Assembly (NCBI GenBank): GCA_032358255.1
Contig: JAULBX010001558.1
Location: 90,148 to 154,147, forward strand
Length of the DNA: 64,000 bases
From: Heterotrichella gracilis
Taxonomy: Eukaryota > Sar > Xanthophyceae > Tribonematales > Xanthonemataceae
Direction of reading: 5' to 3'
How positions within the stretch are numbered: the first letter of the stretch is position 1; each line of letters begins with the position of its first letter. The translations under genes were made by a program, and so were the position numbers. The notes below the pieces were generated by a model. It did no database searches, had not been told where the DNA came from, and saw only the letters and a list, made by a program, of their open reading frames with translations. Positions 14,001 to 25,339 of the stretch are shown here, piece by piece.

Positions 14001-16172
14001 AATGTATATCTTCCTGATGCACCTAGGGCATGGCGGACACCCCACCATGCATGCTGCCCTGTCACCTGCTGTGCGACATCCGCATCCCTCCCACGGGCTC
14101 CAGATCGTGCTTGGGATGGACCGCAGCTGTTTCCCCCCTGCCCCACATGCTTCACCTGCCCCCGGTGGGGGCTCCCCCCTTGGCCTGGCAACGAGATGCG
14201 TTGACTGGGCTCCGGGCTGAAATTGGGGGAGGACAAGCCCTCGCCAGCTGTGCTGCCTGCATGTAAGTAGCACGGGACTGAGCTGAATTACAACTCAGGC
14301 AAAAAGTAAGTGATAAGGTACATTGCGTTCTCCAATTCATGACAAACAGGTAGTAAACACTGCAATTTTGGTGGCGCACATGGCACATGAGATGCCCATT
14401 GGGACGTTTATGCCACAATTCATGAGGGTGTGCATTTGGACGCAGCCACAGCATGCAGCCATGCTTAAACTCCCAGTGCAAACCACGCCCCACCTTGCAC
14501 ACTGCACATTGAGTATACTCAACCCTAACCCTAACATGGGAACCCTAAGCGGTTTATGCTTACCGTGAACCTGGGCCGCACCTCGTACACTGTCGCTGGC
14601 AGCCTGCGCAGGAGATCTGGATGCCGAGGGTTCTGCCACTAAAGAAGTTTTAGCCTCCTCTGGCTCCAAAAGCGGCCCCACACCGCTAGGATGCCCCTCA
14701 TCCACCCCACCAGCAAGACCTTCCGGGCTGCTAAGTTGGGCAATGCCATGCAAGGGGCTGGTTGGCATGTCTTTGGGCGTGGGTGAGGTAAGAAAAGGGG
14801 GCGCGTGGGTAGGCGCATGCTGTGGGCTGCATGGCGGCTGTGAATGTGGGGTGGGGGAGGGTGGGTGCTGCGGGGAGGCAGGGGTGGTGGGTTGGGTCAT
14901 TGTCATCAGGCTCCGGTCCATGCCAGGTGGCAGTGTTTTGGCATCTGCTTGAGCCTGATCAGGCATGGCTGAGCGGTCAAGACTGCTGCTGCTGCTGCTA
15001 GTACTGGAACAGTGTCCAGCAAATCCTGGGCTGGGCAGCGTAGTGATTTCATCCCTAATACCCAGAGTCATGTCATGATCATGGCCTGCATGGGGGCCTT
15101 GCAGGTGCTCTGAGGCAGCTGGATAGCTACTGGCTGCCTGGACCTTGTCTGGCTGGCACACCAGCTTGCTGACACTGGTTGCAACCGTTGCAGGGGCAGG
15201 AAAACCACTGCCGCTGCTGCTGCTGTTGCTGCTAGTTCTACTAGACTGGTCTGCAGCATACCCTGGGCTGGTCAGCTCGCTGTTGCCTGTATACATGGTG
15301 GCATAATCATGGCCGAAGGAGATGCCCTGCCCAGAGTTAGCATCTAGCCTGCTGTCTGTCTGACCAGGTTGGCAGACAAGCTTGCTCATGCTGGTCGCAA
15401 CAACTGCAGAGGCTGCATGACTTTCATGTGCATTATGACCCTCCTCTCTGATTGCCTGGCGATCAACTGCACTGCCACTGGTGGCCACAGATTCCAAGCT
15501 GGAGGTGAGTACGGAGGAAACGCTGTGGACCAGTGCGGCTGAAGACACACCATGACACGTGGCGCCACCATGTGCATCACTGAGGATGGCTCTGTTGGGA
15601 CCGGGGGCGCTGTGGTCCGGGAAGTGGTCTGGGTGCGGTGCATCTTGGGAGGGTGGTTGAGCGACAAGGTCAAGGCTCTGCGCAAGCAGATGTACCCACA
15701 GGTTAGCAGTAGTAAGGACGCATAACATGATAAACCCTAAACTTAAACCCCAAAACCCTATGTGGGGGTACGGTTATGACCCATGAGCTTGTTCACTTGC
15801 ACGTCCTTGGGAGCTTTGCATTGAACAAGGACAGCCCTTGTGCCACTATTACAACAATTATCAGGGGCAGCATGGTATTCAAGTAGAGTCACAACAAGTT
15901 TTTCTTACGTCTGTGACCACGGTGTCTTCATCCAGGGAGGTTGCATGGGAGGAGCTGTAGCTGGCACTCAGCTGGTTCAAAAGCCCATACTGTGGAGGCT
16001 GCTGCGGGTCAATGTGGCGCCACTCCCTCTCAAACTGCTCGAAAAAGCTGTGGTTGTGCTGGGCGTCAGACTCGGTAGTGAGTGCAGGCGACAGCTCAGC
16101 GTGCTGCAGGGGTGGGAGTGGTGTGTCCAGCTGCAGCCCAGTGGAGACACCCTCCTGTCCAACACCCGTCAT
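8053..16172 (-). CDS. CEP162: CEP162/QN1-type ciliary transition-zone protein
   Basis: Fifteen exons, transcription order: 16172-15909, 15677-14564, 13773-13604, 13286-13158, 13009-12893, 12437-12243, 11975-11845, 11445-11277, 10773-10652, 10392-10278, 10025-9813, 9579-9325, 9047-8829, 8577-8470, 8295-8053. All phases agree, giving 1187 residues. CEP162 binds axonemal microtubules and helps assemble the ciliary transition zone. The N-terminal 460 residues are Ser/Thr/Pro-rich and look disordered; the rest is heptad coiled coil. Remembered human CEP162 landmarks recur in order: a LMKGYQ block, LAWYADNQEL across exons 7-8, the QQQFEKAKLDMERRL block, then a C-terminal EIERFRRELDDIV. Long coiled coils align easily, so the assignment rests on these landmarks and their order. 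The ATG at 16172 could be preceded by a further exon. The exon 2/3 junction has an alternative phase-0 option (GTTCAC donor). Confidence 0.8.
9239..9262 (-). repeat. 24-nt exon-edge copy, possible micro-exon of CEP162
   Basis: Repeats the last-third sequence of the exon ending at 9325 (the LTRAHGE codons near 9350-9375). It is flanked by TTTTAG on its 5' side and GTATGG on its 3' side in the minus direction. At 24 nt it would insert eight residues in frame. It is either a decayed duplication or a genuine alternative micro-exon. Confidence 0.4.
11762..11805 (-). repeat. Copy of CEP162 exon 7 donor edge
   Basis: About 44 bp matching 11843-11886 (3' part of exon 7 plus donor) with several substitutions. 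The two copies are joined by ACCCTA-type tracts (11811-11842). Confidence 0.75.
12575..12723 (-). repeat. Two copies of CEP162 exon 6 acceptor edge
   Basis: 12575-12616 and 12681-12723 repeat the acceptor-side edge of the exon at 12243-12437 (about 12394-12440). The shared core is ACCTGCTGGCCCTGCTCCTG. Each copy is followed or preceded by degenerate GGGTTTAGGG tracts (12450-12490, 12618-12670). Confidence 0.8.
15149..15401 (-). repeat. Internal ~74-residue protein repeat in CEP162 exon 2
   Basis: The SKLVCQP motif occurs twice, about 222 bp apart (15370-15401 and 15149-15181). It is followed each time by a similar run including GHD, a SPGxA motif and a serine cluster. This is an in-frame duplication in the disordered N-terminal part. 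Confidence 0.65.
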
Positions 16173-16286
16173 GGGTTCACTTTCCTAGTCTCCAGAGCAT
16201 ACGTGGTTTCTGCAAAGTATGTCAACGGTTTGTTGGAGAACAATGGGCAATGGGCAATGACACTGTCCACTGGCTTCAGGCAAAAC

Positions 16287-16334
16287 CACCAACAGCAACA
16301 GCAACAGCAACAGTAACAGCAACAGCAACAGCAG
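16287..16334. repeat. CAA/CAG trinucleotide microsatellite
   Basis: Alternating CAA and CAG triplets with one TAA interruption. It lies about 115 bp upstream of the CEP162 ATG, outside any supported exon. Confidence 0.85.
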
Positions 16335-16947
16335 TGCCTAAATGCCATTGGAAGGTGGTAATTTTCACAGAGTGTTGTATCATACAGTTGTTCGCTATAT
16401 GGCATAAGGTGCTGCTGCAGTGTTTGGCGGCATGTGGTGCATTTGGCACTGGGATCGATCATGTTGCAAGGACTCCACCAGTTATCTCCCACCTTATATT
16501 TTGGCAAACATAAGGAGTAGATGCGTATTGCTGCCTGAAGGTAAAGGCTGCTGATTGCAGGTCACTGGGGTTGGAGGGGGCTTGGGGTGAAGGGTGTTCT
16601 AAACCGTGATGCAAGATGCCGAAGGATGTCTTTAATTGAATAGCCGCCGTGACTTACCAATATTCTTTGCATTGGGCAGTGGCATCTCTGCTGTACGAAA
16701 ACCGCGTTTCCTTAAAATGTATCCGCAAGGTATGAAGTTCAATTGTTTCGAAAGAGGGAGGCAGGGGAGTTGCCACACGTCAGTTACTGGTGCACCCAAC
16801 CCAGACTGCCCATCACAGCACAACGGCTTGTTTCTCTGATTTATCAGGCAGCAGGCAAGTTGTTAAACAAGGCTTCGTAAAAATATGGGATACTGCTACT
16901 TGATAAGATGCTGATATTTATTAAGTGAATGTGCATGCCATAGGAAT

Positions 16948-17000
16948 GGGGTGAGGCATACCCGGGCATGCTAATCTGGCTCAAAAAGCTGGAATGCAGC
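16948..17000 (+). repeat. Dispersed ~60-bp element, copy 1 of 3
   Basis: Carries GGTGAGGCATACCCGGGCAT and CTAATCTGGCTCAAAAAGCT, matching the other two copies over about 50 bp. Lies upstream of CEP162. Confidence 0.8.
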
Positions 17001-17599
17001 CACTTGCTTGTTAAAACAGACAGTGTTCATGGTGCAGTGCACCTCCAGGCCTGGTGTCAAGATATGACGATCGCACTGCACCAAGTTGCAAGTTGCTCTT
17101 GCACAGTACGTGTATAAACAAAATACATGTAGCCAAAGCCGCTTAGCCTGCCAGACCAGTCAATGGACTCGACCTTGGGATAATTAAAAGAAAAGAGAAC
17201 AAAACCTACATTTATACCTAGACTTCAAGGGCACTGCATATAGATAATCTATTATAAAAAGTATTTCGTGCACCATGACCCACACTGTGGGCCACAGTCA
17301 AACTGCCCCATACACATGACCCACAGTAAAATTGCCACATACATGTGGGCAGCTGGGTCTGGCCGGCCACTGCAGCAGTCATATCAACAGATTACTCAAG
17401 ATTTGAATGACTCGAGCGGTCTGGTGTTCCAACAACACTGTGTGCTGCTGCCACAAACTGCTCTGAAAATACCCTACTCAAACCCTAACCCCTAACCAAC
17501 TCACACGCGACCCGCCGCATCCACCCTGCGCTGCACAGTCTGCTTTGCATTTGCCGCCGTTGTTTGCCCCCCGTGTACTCCATGAGCTCTTTCAAGCCC

Positions 17600-18199
17600 G
17601 CTCTGGTAGACTAGATGGGAAGGTGGAGTTGCCTCGTGAACCTTCCCACGAGCCCACGAGGCAACTCCCAGTGTATGTGGACCCATGCTCCCCCCCCCAG
17701 AGCAGCAGAGATCTGCTGAGCACCCACGCATGTGTTAACGCTGTGGTGGTGTGCGTGTGACAGACAGACACAGCCTCGGCGCCCTCCACTTGCGCAGCAC
17801 CCGCCAGCATTGCGGCGGATGCAACGTTGATTGGCCCCAAGTTCTTTGAAGACCCTCATTGAGCCGCTGTGGCGGTGGCATAGGCTGGATTACTGCCCTC
17901 GCATTGTATGTGTATCCAGGGACCCCCAATGGGCAGCAGCAGCAGCGCGGCAGCCCCCACGATTGCGCAGAACTGCACCCACTATCGCGGCACTGCTCAC
18001 CAGCGCGCTCGACATGTGCGGCATCCGATCTACGCCATCAAACGCCCATTTGTTTACCCCTAGTACCTCATTGAGCCGGCGGTGGCCAAGGCTGGGCCGG
18101 CGGCCTCGCAGTGTATGTGTATTCAGCCCCCCCCCATGGACAGCAGCACCCATCAGGTGCTGTAGATCACTGCTGGACACCCGCTCACGCACCAGCTGC
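17600..18199 (-). repeat. Three decayed tandem copies of the last exon of the 18200-19790 gene
   Basis: Units starting near 17866 and 18070 begin with the same CATTGAG block as the real exon at 18203, and a more scrambled unit lies at 17620-17860. The 17866 unit still reads through the second membrane span and reaches a stop at the same relative position, but an upstream TAG replaces the Lys codon. The copies therefore look like pseudo-exons in the 3' flank. Confidence 0.7.
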
Positions 18200-19790
18200 T
18201 CATTGAGTCGCTGTGACAGTTGCCAAGGCTGGGCCGGCGGCCTCGCAGTGTATATGTATCCAGGGCCCCCCCGTGGGCAGCAGCAGCAGCGCCGCAGCCC
18301 CCATGATTGCGCAGAACAGCACCCACTTGCGCAGCAGCTGCTCGGCGCGCTCCACCGCATCCACCCCCGCGCTCCGGATGGCCCTGTCCAGAATCACCTC
18401 CATATCATCCATGTTCTCCTGCAGGGGCAATGATAATTAATAAATAAATAAGAATAAAAATTGGCGCTGCCCCGCTGTACCACCATGTGACCCCATTCGG
18501 CAGCAAGCAAATTTCACCGAGTGATCCATATCAATCCATCAACCTGTGCTGCCATCTTACTGAATAGAGACGTGTAATGTACAAGTAAGGTTGAACCCGG
18601 TCAATCAAATCTAGGGTATTGAAGGTCACCGGTGTTGACCCCTAAACCCTAACCCCAAAACAAGCCACCCTGGAAGTTTCAGAATCTGGCCTGCAACAGG
18701 TCGCATTGGCCAACCATTACTACTTCTGCTCAAGCATTGTTGGACCACCACTGTACCCCAGATTCCTCCACCCACCTCAAACTTGGCCGCCATTTCCCTG
18801 ACCTCGTCCATCACCCCCTGGCGCATGCGGTCATACTTGCTGGCGTAGGGCTTGAGGAACCACTCGTCAATCTTCCTGTTCACCAAACGCTTCTTCTGGG
18901 CGGGGCGACGCGCGGGCCGCACATGGCCTCTTATCCCTGTGTAGGAGATAAAATCAATATAAATTTAAATCAATTTTTAAGTTGACCACAAGACTTCTGT
19001 TAATTGGTGGTACTCGGCATGGCCCATGCGGCAACGATGCTCCTCGTCTTTGTCCTTCCCAAGAATGCTGGCTCTGACCATGTTCAACCTCCCTTCCAGT
19101 GCAAAGGCAACCCCTTACCTGTGCACGGGACGAACCCCTCGAGGCCCGCGTCTGTGGTCTGCGCAGGCTCCCCTAGGACCGTTGGGCCAGCTCCAGCTGC
19201 ATTGCATGCCCCATGGCCCCCACCAATTGCCTGGGAGTACTGTGAGCCTTGGGCAGGGAGGAACAGCCCAGACGCTGCTGGCCCTGCGCGCACCATACAT
19301 CAGTATACCGCCCAGACTTCATAGGTAGACTCGAAGGTACACTCATGGTAGATCAGGTAGAGCCCTAGGAGGCCCCAGCGCTGTCTGAAGATTTAAGTTT
19401 CAAGGTCTATCGGTTAGGGTTAAGCACCTTGTGCCGCCACAGCTGCTTGCCCGCACGTGGTTGGCCCTGACCACCCCGTGTGCACCATTTAGGGTTTAAT
19501 TTGTCAGAGCTTGGGTTCGTAGGGTTTAGGGTATAGGGTTTCACACCTTGTGACGCCACCGCCGCTTGTCTGCGCACGTGGTCGGCGCTGGTCACTCCAG
19601 GCGCAGTGCCCCGCCAGGTGTCGGCTGCACGCTGCCTGTCTCGGTGGTAGCGTGCGGTTTTGGAGTCATACTCGTTGATGAGGTACAGCCACAGGAGGGC
19701 AGCCACCAGGCCAAAGGCGGAAACCCTAAGGAGGGTGTAGAACGCCGTGAGGAGGGTCCAGCCGGTGCCCAGGGCGAGGCCCAACGCCAT
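18200..19790 (-). CDS. Two-membrane-span protein of unknown function
   Basis: Four exons (19790-19547, 19283-19119, 18936-18776, 18418-18200) join in phase to 262 residues, ATG at 19788-19790, TGA at 18200-18202. Residues about 8-42 form a long hydrophobic N-terminal span ending in LLWLYLINEYDSKTARYHRD. Exon 2 is Gly/Ala-rich and probably unstructured. Exon 3 is strongly basic then helical (RPARRPAQKKRLVNRK, WFLKPYASKYDRMRQG). Exon 4 has an amphipathic helix and a second span (VLFCAIMGAAALLLLP). I do not recognise a family. The sequence suggests a small membrane-anchored helical protein of ER, mitochondrion or plastid. The last exon is the one copied several times just downstream, so the exact 3' end could be different. 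Confidence 0.68.
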
Positions 19791-21900
19791 GGCAAGGGCG
19801 GGGAGCTGTGGTGTGTGAGCTGGCGGAGTTGTATATGGATGTTCAAGCGATGTTTGGGGGAAGAGCTGTCTATATCAGGCTAGATGCTGTTCTGGCGGTC
19901 TTGCTGAAATGCGTCATGTCACTGACTGACTACATAGACTACATAGGCTACCCATACAGTGTGAGGTGGGTCCACGCCTGAATCTTAATTGTTGGTGCAC
20001 TTCAGATCAAGCTCATGTGTCAAGCTTCAAAGTTTTGGAAGGGCCCTGGTGGATGTAGTTGCCGGTGGTTCACACCACTGTCACGTGCCCTGTGAGCAGT
20101 GCAGAGCAATCGCGCAGTCAACACAACAGGCTCTGCACTCGTTCAAGTACGTACACCACGCCCAGGTGGCAAAATTGTGGGCAAATACCAATGCACGGTA
20201 ACCCTGCCTCAAAACAGCAGATACGTTGCCTGGTTGAAGGAAGCGCAAGCCGCAGGTTTGAGGAAAATAACACCGCTGTTTGCATAAGGAATAAGCCAAG
20301 TCCTATCGTACAGCTTTGGCTTTCCAAACAACAGACCTTTCAGTACTGATACACACGCTAGGGACCGGGAGGTAGGTGCTGGGTAGGTGCCAATATAAAG
20401 CAGGACTTGCCCGGACGATGCCGCACACAACTGTGCGAACCAGAAGCATGTAATTCAGCTGCTTTCTGCTGCAGTATGAGGTCAAAGGGTCTAGAATGTT
20501 GACGGAGGACGTACTGTGCCATCGTATATGCATGCATGCATTTAAAACTACCCACTTCAAAACAATGTCGCGAAGATTCGTATGCACACCTACCAGTTGA
20601 ATAAATATAGCGGCTGGAATTGACAGCACAGCGACGATAAAGCTTGCTGGTGGCCAGTGCATGCATACGAGTGTGTGCAAAATTGCATAAATTTTGACAT
20701 GCATGCATGCGGGTTGCAACTGCTTCCACACCTTGCAGTTGCCGAAGCAACACAGACACATACCCACTACCGAAGGACGTCCCAGGCCTCAGCGTGCAAA
20801 ACTTGTCCGTGGGGCCATGTGGGTCATCGCCACCACGTGATCCACTTGCAAGGGGAGGTATTGTGCACCCCCACTGAAGGGCTGTAATGCACATATAAGA
20901 ACAGAAGGCCCAAAGCTGCAACCCTGTTTACACACACAAGTTACATGCACCAGCGACTGCGAACGACAAATGACATCTAACCACCTTCTCAGCGTTGCTC
21001 TGGACCTACTTGCCCTCCTCCTCCGTTTAACTTGCTATCAACCTCACCAACGTGCCTAGTTGATATGACGGCAGCCTGTGCCTTCACACAGTCCTGCCCT
21101 TCGCTACTGCCTGATACCGTTGTTGCAACAACTACACCCAGATTCATACAAGCTCTTGAGCAGAAACGAAGCACCCGCGCTACCCACGCTAGATCTGCAG
21201 TGGTATAGCTGGTACAGGTGTAGTTGGTAGGCCTGCAGGGATTCTGTGTAGAAACTTCCATCAAGAAGCTGCACCTGAATCTGGCTGCGAACGAGTACGC
21301 CTTCTAGTACGCCGGACCCTAACGACCACTCAGTGACGGCTGGTGCTTCACGCAACGCAGTGGGTGAGTCCGCAGAACCCTACCATGCCCCTGGGTGCTT
21401 TTGCTGCAGCTGCGAGTGCTCCTGTCCTGTGTGTAAGGAACAGGCCCTGCCCAACTTGCTCCTGCACACAACAAAGTCTAAAAGAGCTTCATCTTGCAAT
21501 ACGCGAACTAAATGTACGTTGCTACGGCTTCCACGCCGTATTGTAACAGCCACAATGCATGCAGCTGAGCAGGCCGATAACGCGTTAACGCTATTGCTGC
21601 AGCCCCAGTCCTGCATGTGCCCCAGTCGTGCATGTGCACCAAGAAATGCATCTTACGCTTCCTTTCCTGCGTCAGGGTGGGTGGTGACGCACAGGATCTT
21701 CCAGTACGCACCGCCCACTATGCATGCATTTCAACCCGTAGCTTGCGCCCTACTCCGGAGAGCACTCCGGGATCCCCTTCCATCAATTTCCGCAAGTTTA
21801 CCTCCACCACTACACGTATAGTATGGTCTCAGTCCCCGAGTATTCTTCACTATCCCTGCAGGTGATACCTAGTTCCCCTAGCACACACCAGCCAGTTGCA
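19791..21900. promoter_or_regulatory. Divergent intergenic region, no gene seen
   Basis: 2.1 kb between two divergent starts (19790 minus, 21901 plus). Many CATGCATGC palindromes near 20530 and 20700. No ORF with supporting splice sites. A minus-strand open stretch at 21104-21355 looks somewhat protein-like but could not be joined to anything. Shared promoter use is inferred from orientation. Confidence 0.4.
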
Positions 21901-24900
21901 ATGGCCATGGCACTCGAGCCTCAAGGCCCACCCCTCATGCTCGATGACCTGGACTTTGAAACGTCCGATGAGAACTGGTAAGTACGAATGCACGCGCACA
22001 CCACGGCCCAATACCGCCAAACCTGCGTCCCTTCACCCACGCCTGAAAGCCTAGCTCAGCAAGCGCTCCTCCTCGCACCAAACCCTTCACACTGAACTGC
22101 GTTGTGTGACAAGAAACTGGGCGCAGACACTTTGCAGAATCTCGACCAATGGATGTGAAGACGTAGGCTGCGGTGATGTGTTGCCCCCTGAGACACATGC
22201 ATGTGCCTAGCCTACCTACCCACACACTCTACAAGGTACCCACTGAGCTGTCCCACTGCGCTTGCAGGCTGGTTTTCTCCCCGGGTCCAAGCAAGCTCAA
22301 CAAGACGCTCTCAATCACTGGCCAGACAATCTACTCGCTGGATGTCAACTGCTGCAGGTGCGTTTGGTAACCCAACGTTAGCAGAGAGAGATCTGTCCGC
22401 GTGGTTCTTCTGTAGGGGTTTAGGCAAAACCCTGAAAACAGGAAACCCCAGGGACACCCTACACCCCGCCTCCGCTGCAGGTAGGTTTGGTACAACAGGG
22501 TATGCTAGGTGCTAGCTGTGGTTTGCGTTCAGGGTTTAGGGGTTTATCCTAACAACCAAACAGCCTGTAGCTGCAGATAGGGTCGGCAAGTACCCCTAGC
22601 TACCCTAACATGAGTGCATACACCCCTGCGGCTGGACCTATCACACAGCTCAACACCTCTCGCATAGGGTTTAGGGTTTACACTGCCAATTAACCCCGTT
22701 TCCTCCCCCTTGGTCGTGCAGCGCTGCTAGCCCAGCACAGGCCAGCCCCCACTCCCCACACAGGACCAGCAGGGTGAAGGGCCCCAGGGAGGGGAGCACC
22801 CACAGGGGGAGCGCATGCGTGCATGTGGTCACCCGCCAAGCGCCCAGCAGCCCCAGCACGCCTGACCGAGGTATGCGCACAAACATGCACGAAATACCAT
22901 GCTCCAACAGGGGTGGTCATATATAAACCTGGAACCCTAACCAGTTCCTGGCTTATGTATCAACACACACCAGGTTTACACTGCATTATTTCCCTTGCGT
23001 TCACATCACGTCACATGTCCATTCTAATGCAACTCCCCTCACCATTTCCTCCCATGTGTAGGCATTTCTCGGATCCCACGCCCCAGCCCTTCCCCTCCGC
23101 ACATCACCCCAACTCAACAACCAGCCAGCCCCAACACCCCCTCCCGCCTGCAAACACTGGCACAGGCCTATGCCAGCAGCCAATCCCCAAGGAGCTCTGG
23201 GAAACCCCCATTGCCCCCATCAAGGAATGGCGCATCCTTCAAAATCCCCAGCAGCCGCTCTCCATCCCGGACACAGTCCTTGCCCTCCAGTGGGGATGCA
23301 GTGGACAGCCTCTCCCAGTCAAAAATCTGCAAGTCAAGGATCCCCAGTCCCCAGCTGTCCCCGTCCCCATCTACCCCACCACAGCCCCTGTCTTTCAGTG
23401 AGGGTGTGGTGCGCAGCCTGCCCCAGACATTTTCCAATTACAGGGTCCTCACCCCGCCGCGGTCCCCATCCCCGGGAGCCAGCGGTGGCGAGGAGCCTGC
23501 TGCAAGGTTGGCGAAGAGGTGCGGCAGGACATGTGGCGGGAACCCTTCAGATGCCTGTGGGTTGCATTGCAGCTGCACGTGGTGAGCTGCACCCAGCAGG
23601 GTCCTGTTTTGGGATAAGGGTTTGAGTTAGCTTGCTTGTATCCCCATCCTGCAACTCCCTCCCGTCAAATAGATCTCTTAGTATGCTTCCTTGCCTCCCC
23701 CAGGGCTGGATCCAGGATCCCCACTCCCCCGCAATCCCCACAGCCAAGCGCAGGACGGGGTACTGCAGCCCAGGATTTTGTCAAGATGCGCAGCCTCAGC
23801 CGCATCCCTTCACCTCCCTTGTCGCCTGAGAAGGGCAAGGGGTGGGCTGTGCGCGTGCGGGACGGGGAAGAGGGCCTGGTTCAACACCCCAGCCAGAGGA
23901 AGCGGCGGTCAGGTGCGGGGGTGCATGGATGGTGGTGGGTGGGTGGGTGGGTGGGTGGGGGTGAAAGGGTGTGTGGATGGGCCAGTGTTGCACCTTTGTT
24001 TTGGTGAGAAGCATGGCAGGTGTGACATGTCTAGGGTTTCCATATTTAGGGTTGGCCATGTGTGTATCTACTGGTGCAGGGGCTTCTTGTGATGTGGATG
24101 GTGTAGACTTAGTCTTGAGATGCATGCCTTGGGACCTTGTGATGTGTCATGCATGTACAGCTACCTAGGCTGAGGTACGAAAGTGTGCAGATGTATGGCA
24201 ACCTACACCCCACCCTGCCGCAGGCATGCGAGTGTGAGCATGTACCAGGAACAGTTGAATTGCAGTGACTTGGGCCGTAAGGGTTTGTTTAGGGTAAAGC
24301 TCTAGAGGAATGACACATGCTCTCCCATTGCTTCCACAGGCGTTGTCCGTGCCCTTTCATTTGAAGAACCCTCCCCTGCCCAATCACCGCCACCCGCCTC
24401 ACCAGCCATCGCCACATCAGCAGCCACCGCCACATCAGCAACAGCCACACCCCATGGCAGCCCCAGTGGTGCCCTCCCCGCATGGTGCGCACGCACAGGC
24501 TCCACACCCCTGTGTATGGTGGACATGACGGACCAGGAATTCGAGGAGCTGGAGGCTTTTGCCATGAAGGCGGCGGCCATGGAGGAGGGCATTGCTGGGG
24601 AGGCTGCGGTTATGGAGGAGAGCATTGCTTTGGAGGCGGCGGCTACAATTCTGGAGGAGGGCAATTCTGTGGAGGAGGCGGGCAAGAAGGAGAGCATTGC
24701 TGCGGAGAGCAATGCTGTGGAGGAGGTGGCTACTATTCTGGATGAGGCTGAGGCTATGGATGAGACCATTGCTACAAAGCCGGCGGCCATTGAGGAGAGC
24801 ATTGTCGTGGAGGGGGCGGCTAGGGTTCTGGATGGGGATACGGCTGTGGAGGAGGAGGCGCCTGTGGCTGTCAAGGTAGGGTGGAGCATCATGCGGCACA

Positions 24901-25339
24901 TCATGCGATACCCTACGACCTGAAAGCCTTGGATCTAGTGGTGAACCTCTAGCAGTTTTGGAGGCTGCTGTTGTCGAGGTAGCTGACACGGGGGACGATT
25001 TATACTGTGGCTGCCCAGGTACATACCTATAGATAGCACATGCCCTAAAACCCTTACAAACCCCTAAACATAGGGCGGCGCAAAATTAAAGAAGTTGCAA
25101 GCTTAAAAGCCAAGAGAGGATTCTCCTACATCACCATGCAGTGGAAACCCAAACAAACCCTGCTGTTGCCCCGGCTGCTCAACCAGCATGTACCAAACCC
25201 TAAGCCAGGTTTTGCTCTCCCACCCCTGCAGGCCTGCCTGCGCACCACCACCAATCGCTGCGAGGTCCCACAAGCAGCCGCCGAGGATGACGAGGGCTAC
25301 GTGCGCAGGGGCAGGTGGTGGTGCTGCCTGTTCAGGTAA
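21901..25339 (+). CDS. Ser/Pro-rich protein with acidic repeats, unknown function
   Basis: Seven exons (21901-21977, 22268-22357, 22722-22870, 23062-23506, 23704-23912, 24340-24875, 25232-25339) join in phase to 537 residues. An acidic N-terminus leads into a compact hydrophobic block, FSPGPSKLNKTLSITGQ, which may be the conserved part. Residues about 56-330 are low-complexity Ser/Pro with repeated SRIPxP and SPxP motifs, typical of phosphorylated or microtubule-associated disordered regions. Exon 6 carries about a dozen imperfect acidic repeats of the type MEESIALEAAA / ILEEG. The C-terminus is basic and tryptophan/cysteine-rich (RRGRWWCCLFR), which could be a membrane or lipid-modification tail. 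No family recognised. The open frame kept over seven exons supports a real gene. Confidence 0.7.

Larger units (their letters stand above)
16173..17499. other. Region upstream of CEP162, no gene seen
   Basis: Contains an interrupted CAA/CAG trinucleotide tract (16287-16334) just upstream of the CEP162 start, which may fall in its 5' UTR or promoter. One copy of a dispersed ~60-bp element (16948-17000) also lies here. No spliced ORF could be built on either strand. Confidence 0.45.

Noticed and set aside
14337-15728. Single-exon 463-residue gene on the minus strand
   Set aside because: Most of it is exon 2 of the CEP162 homologue; the ends of the open frame run into introns.
16253-16316. Poly-glutamine reading frame on the plus strand
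   Set aside because: It is only a CAA/CAG microsatellite upstream of CEP162; no start, splice or downstream coding supports a gene.
24482-24745. Glycine-rich protein frame on the plus strand
   Set aside because: It is an out-of-frame reading of exon 6 of the Ser/Pro-rich gene, whose acidic frame joins its neighbours in phase.
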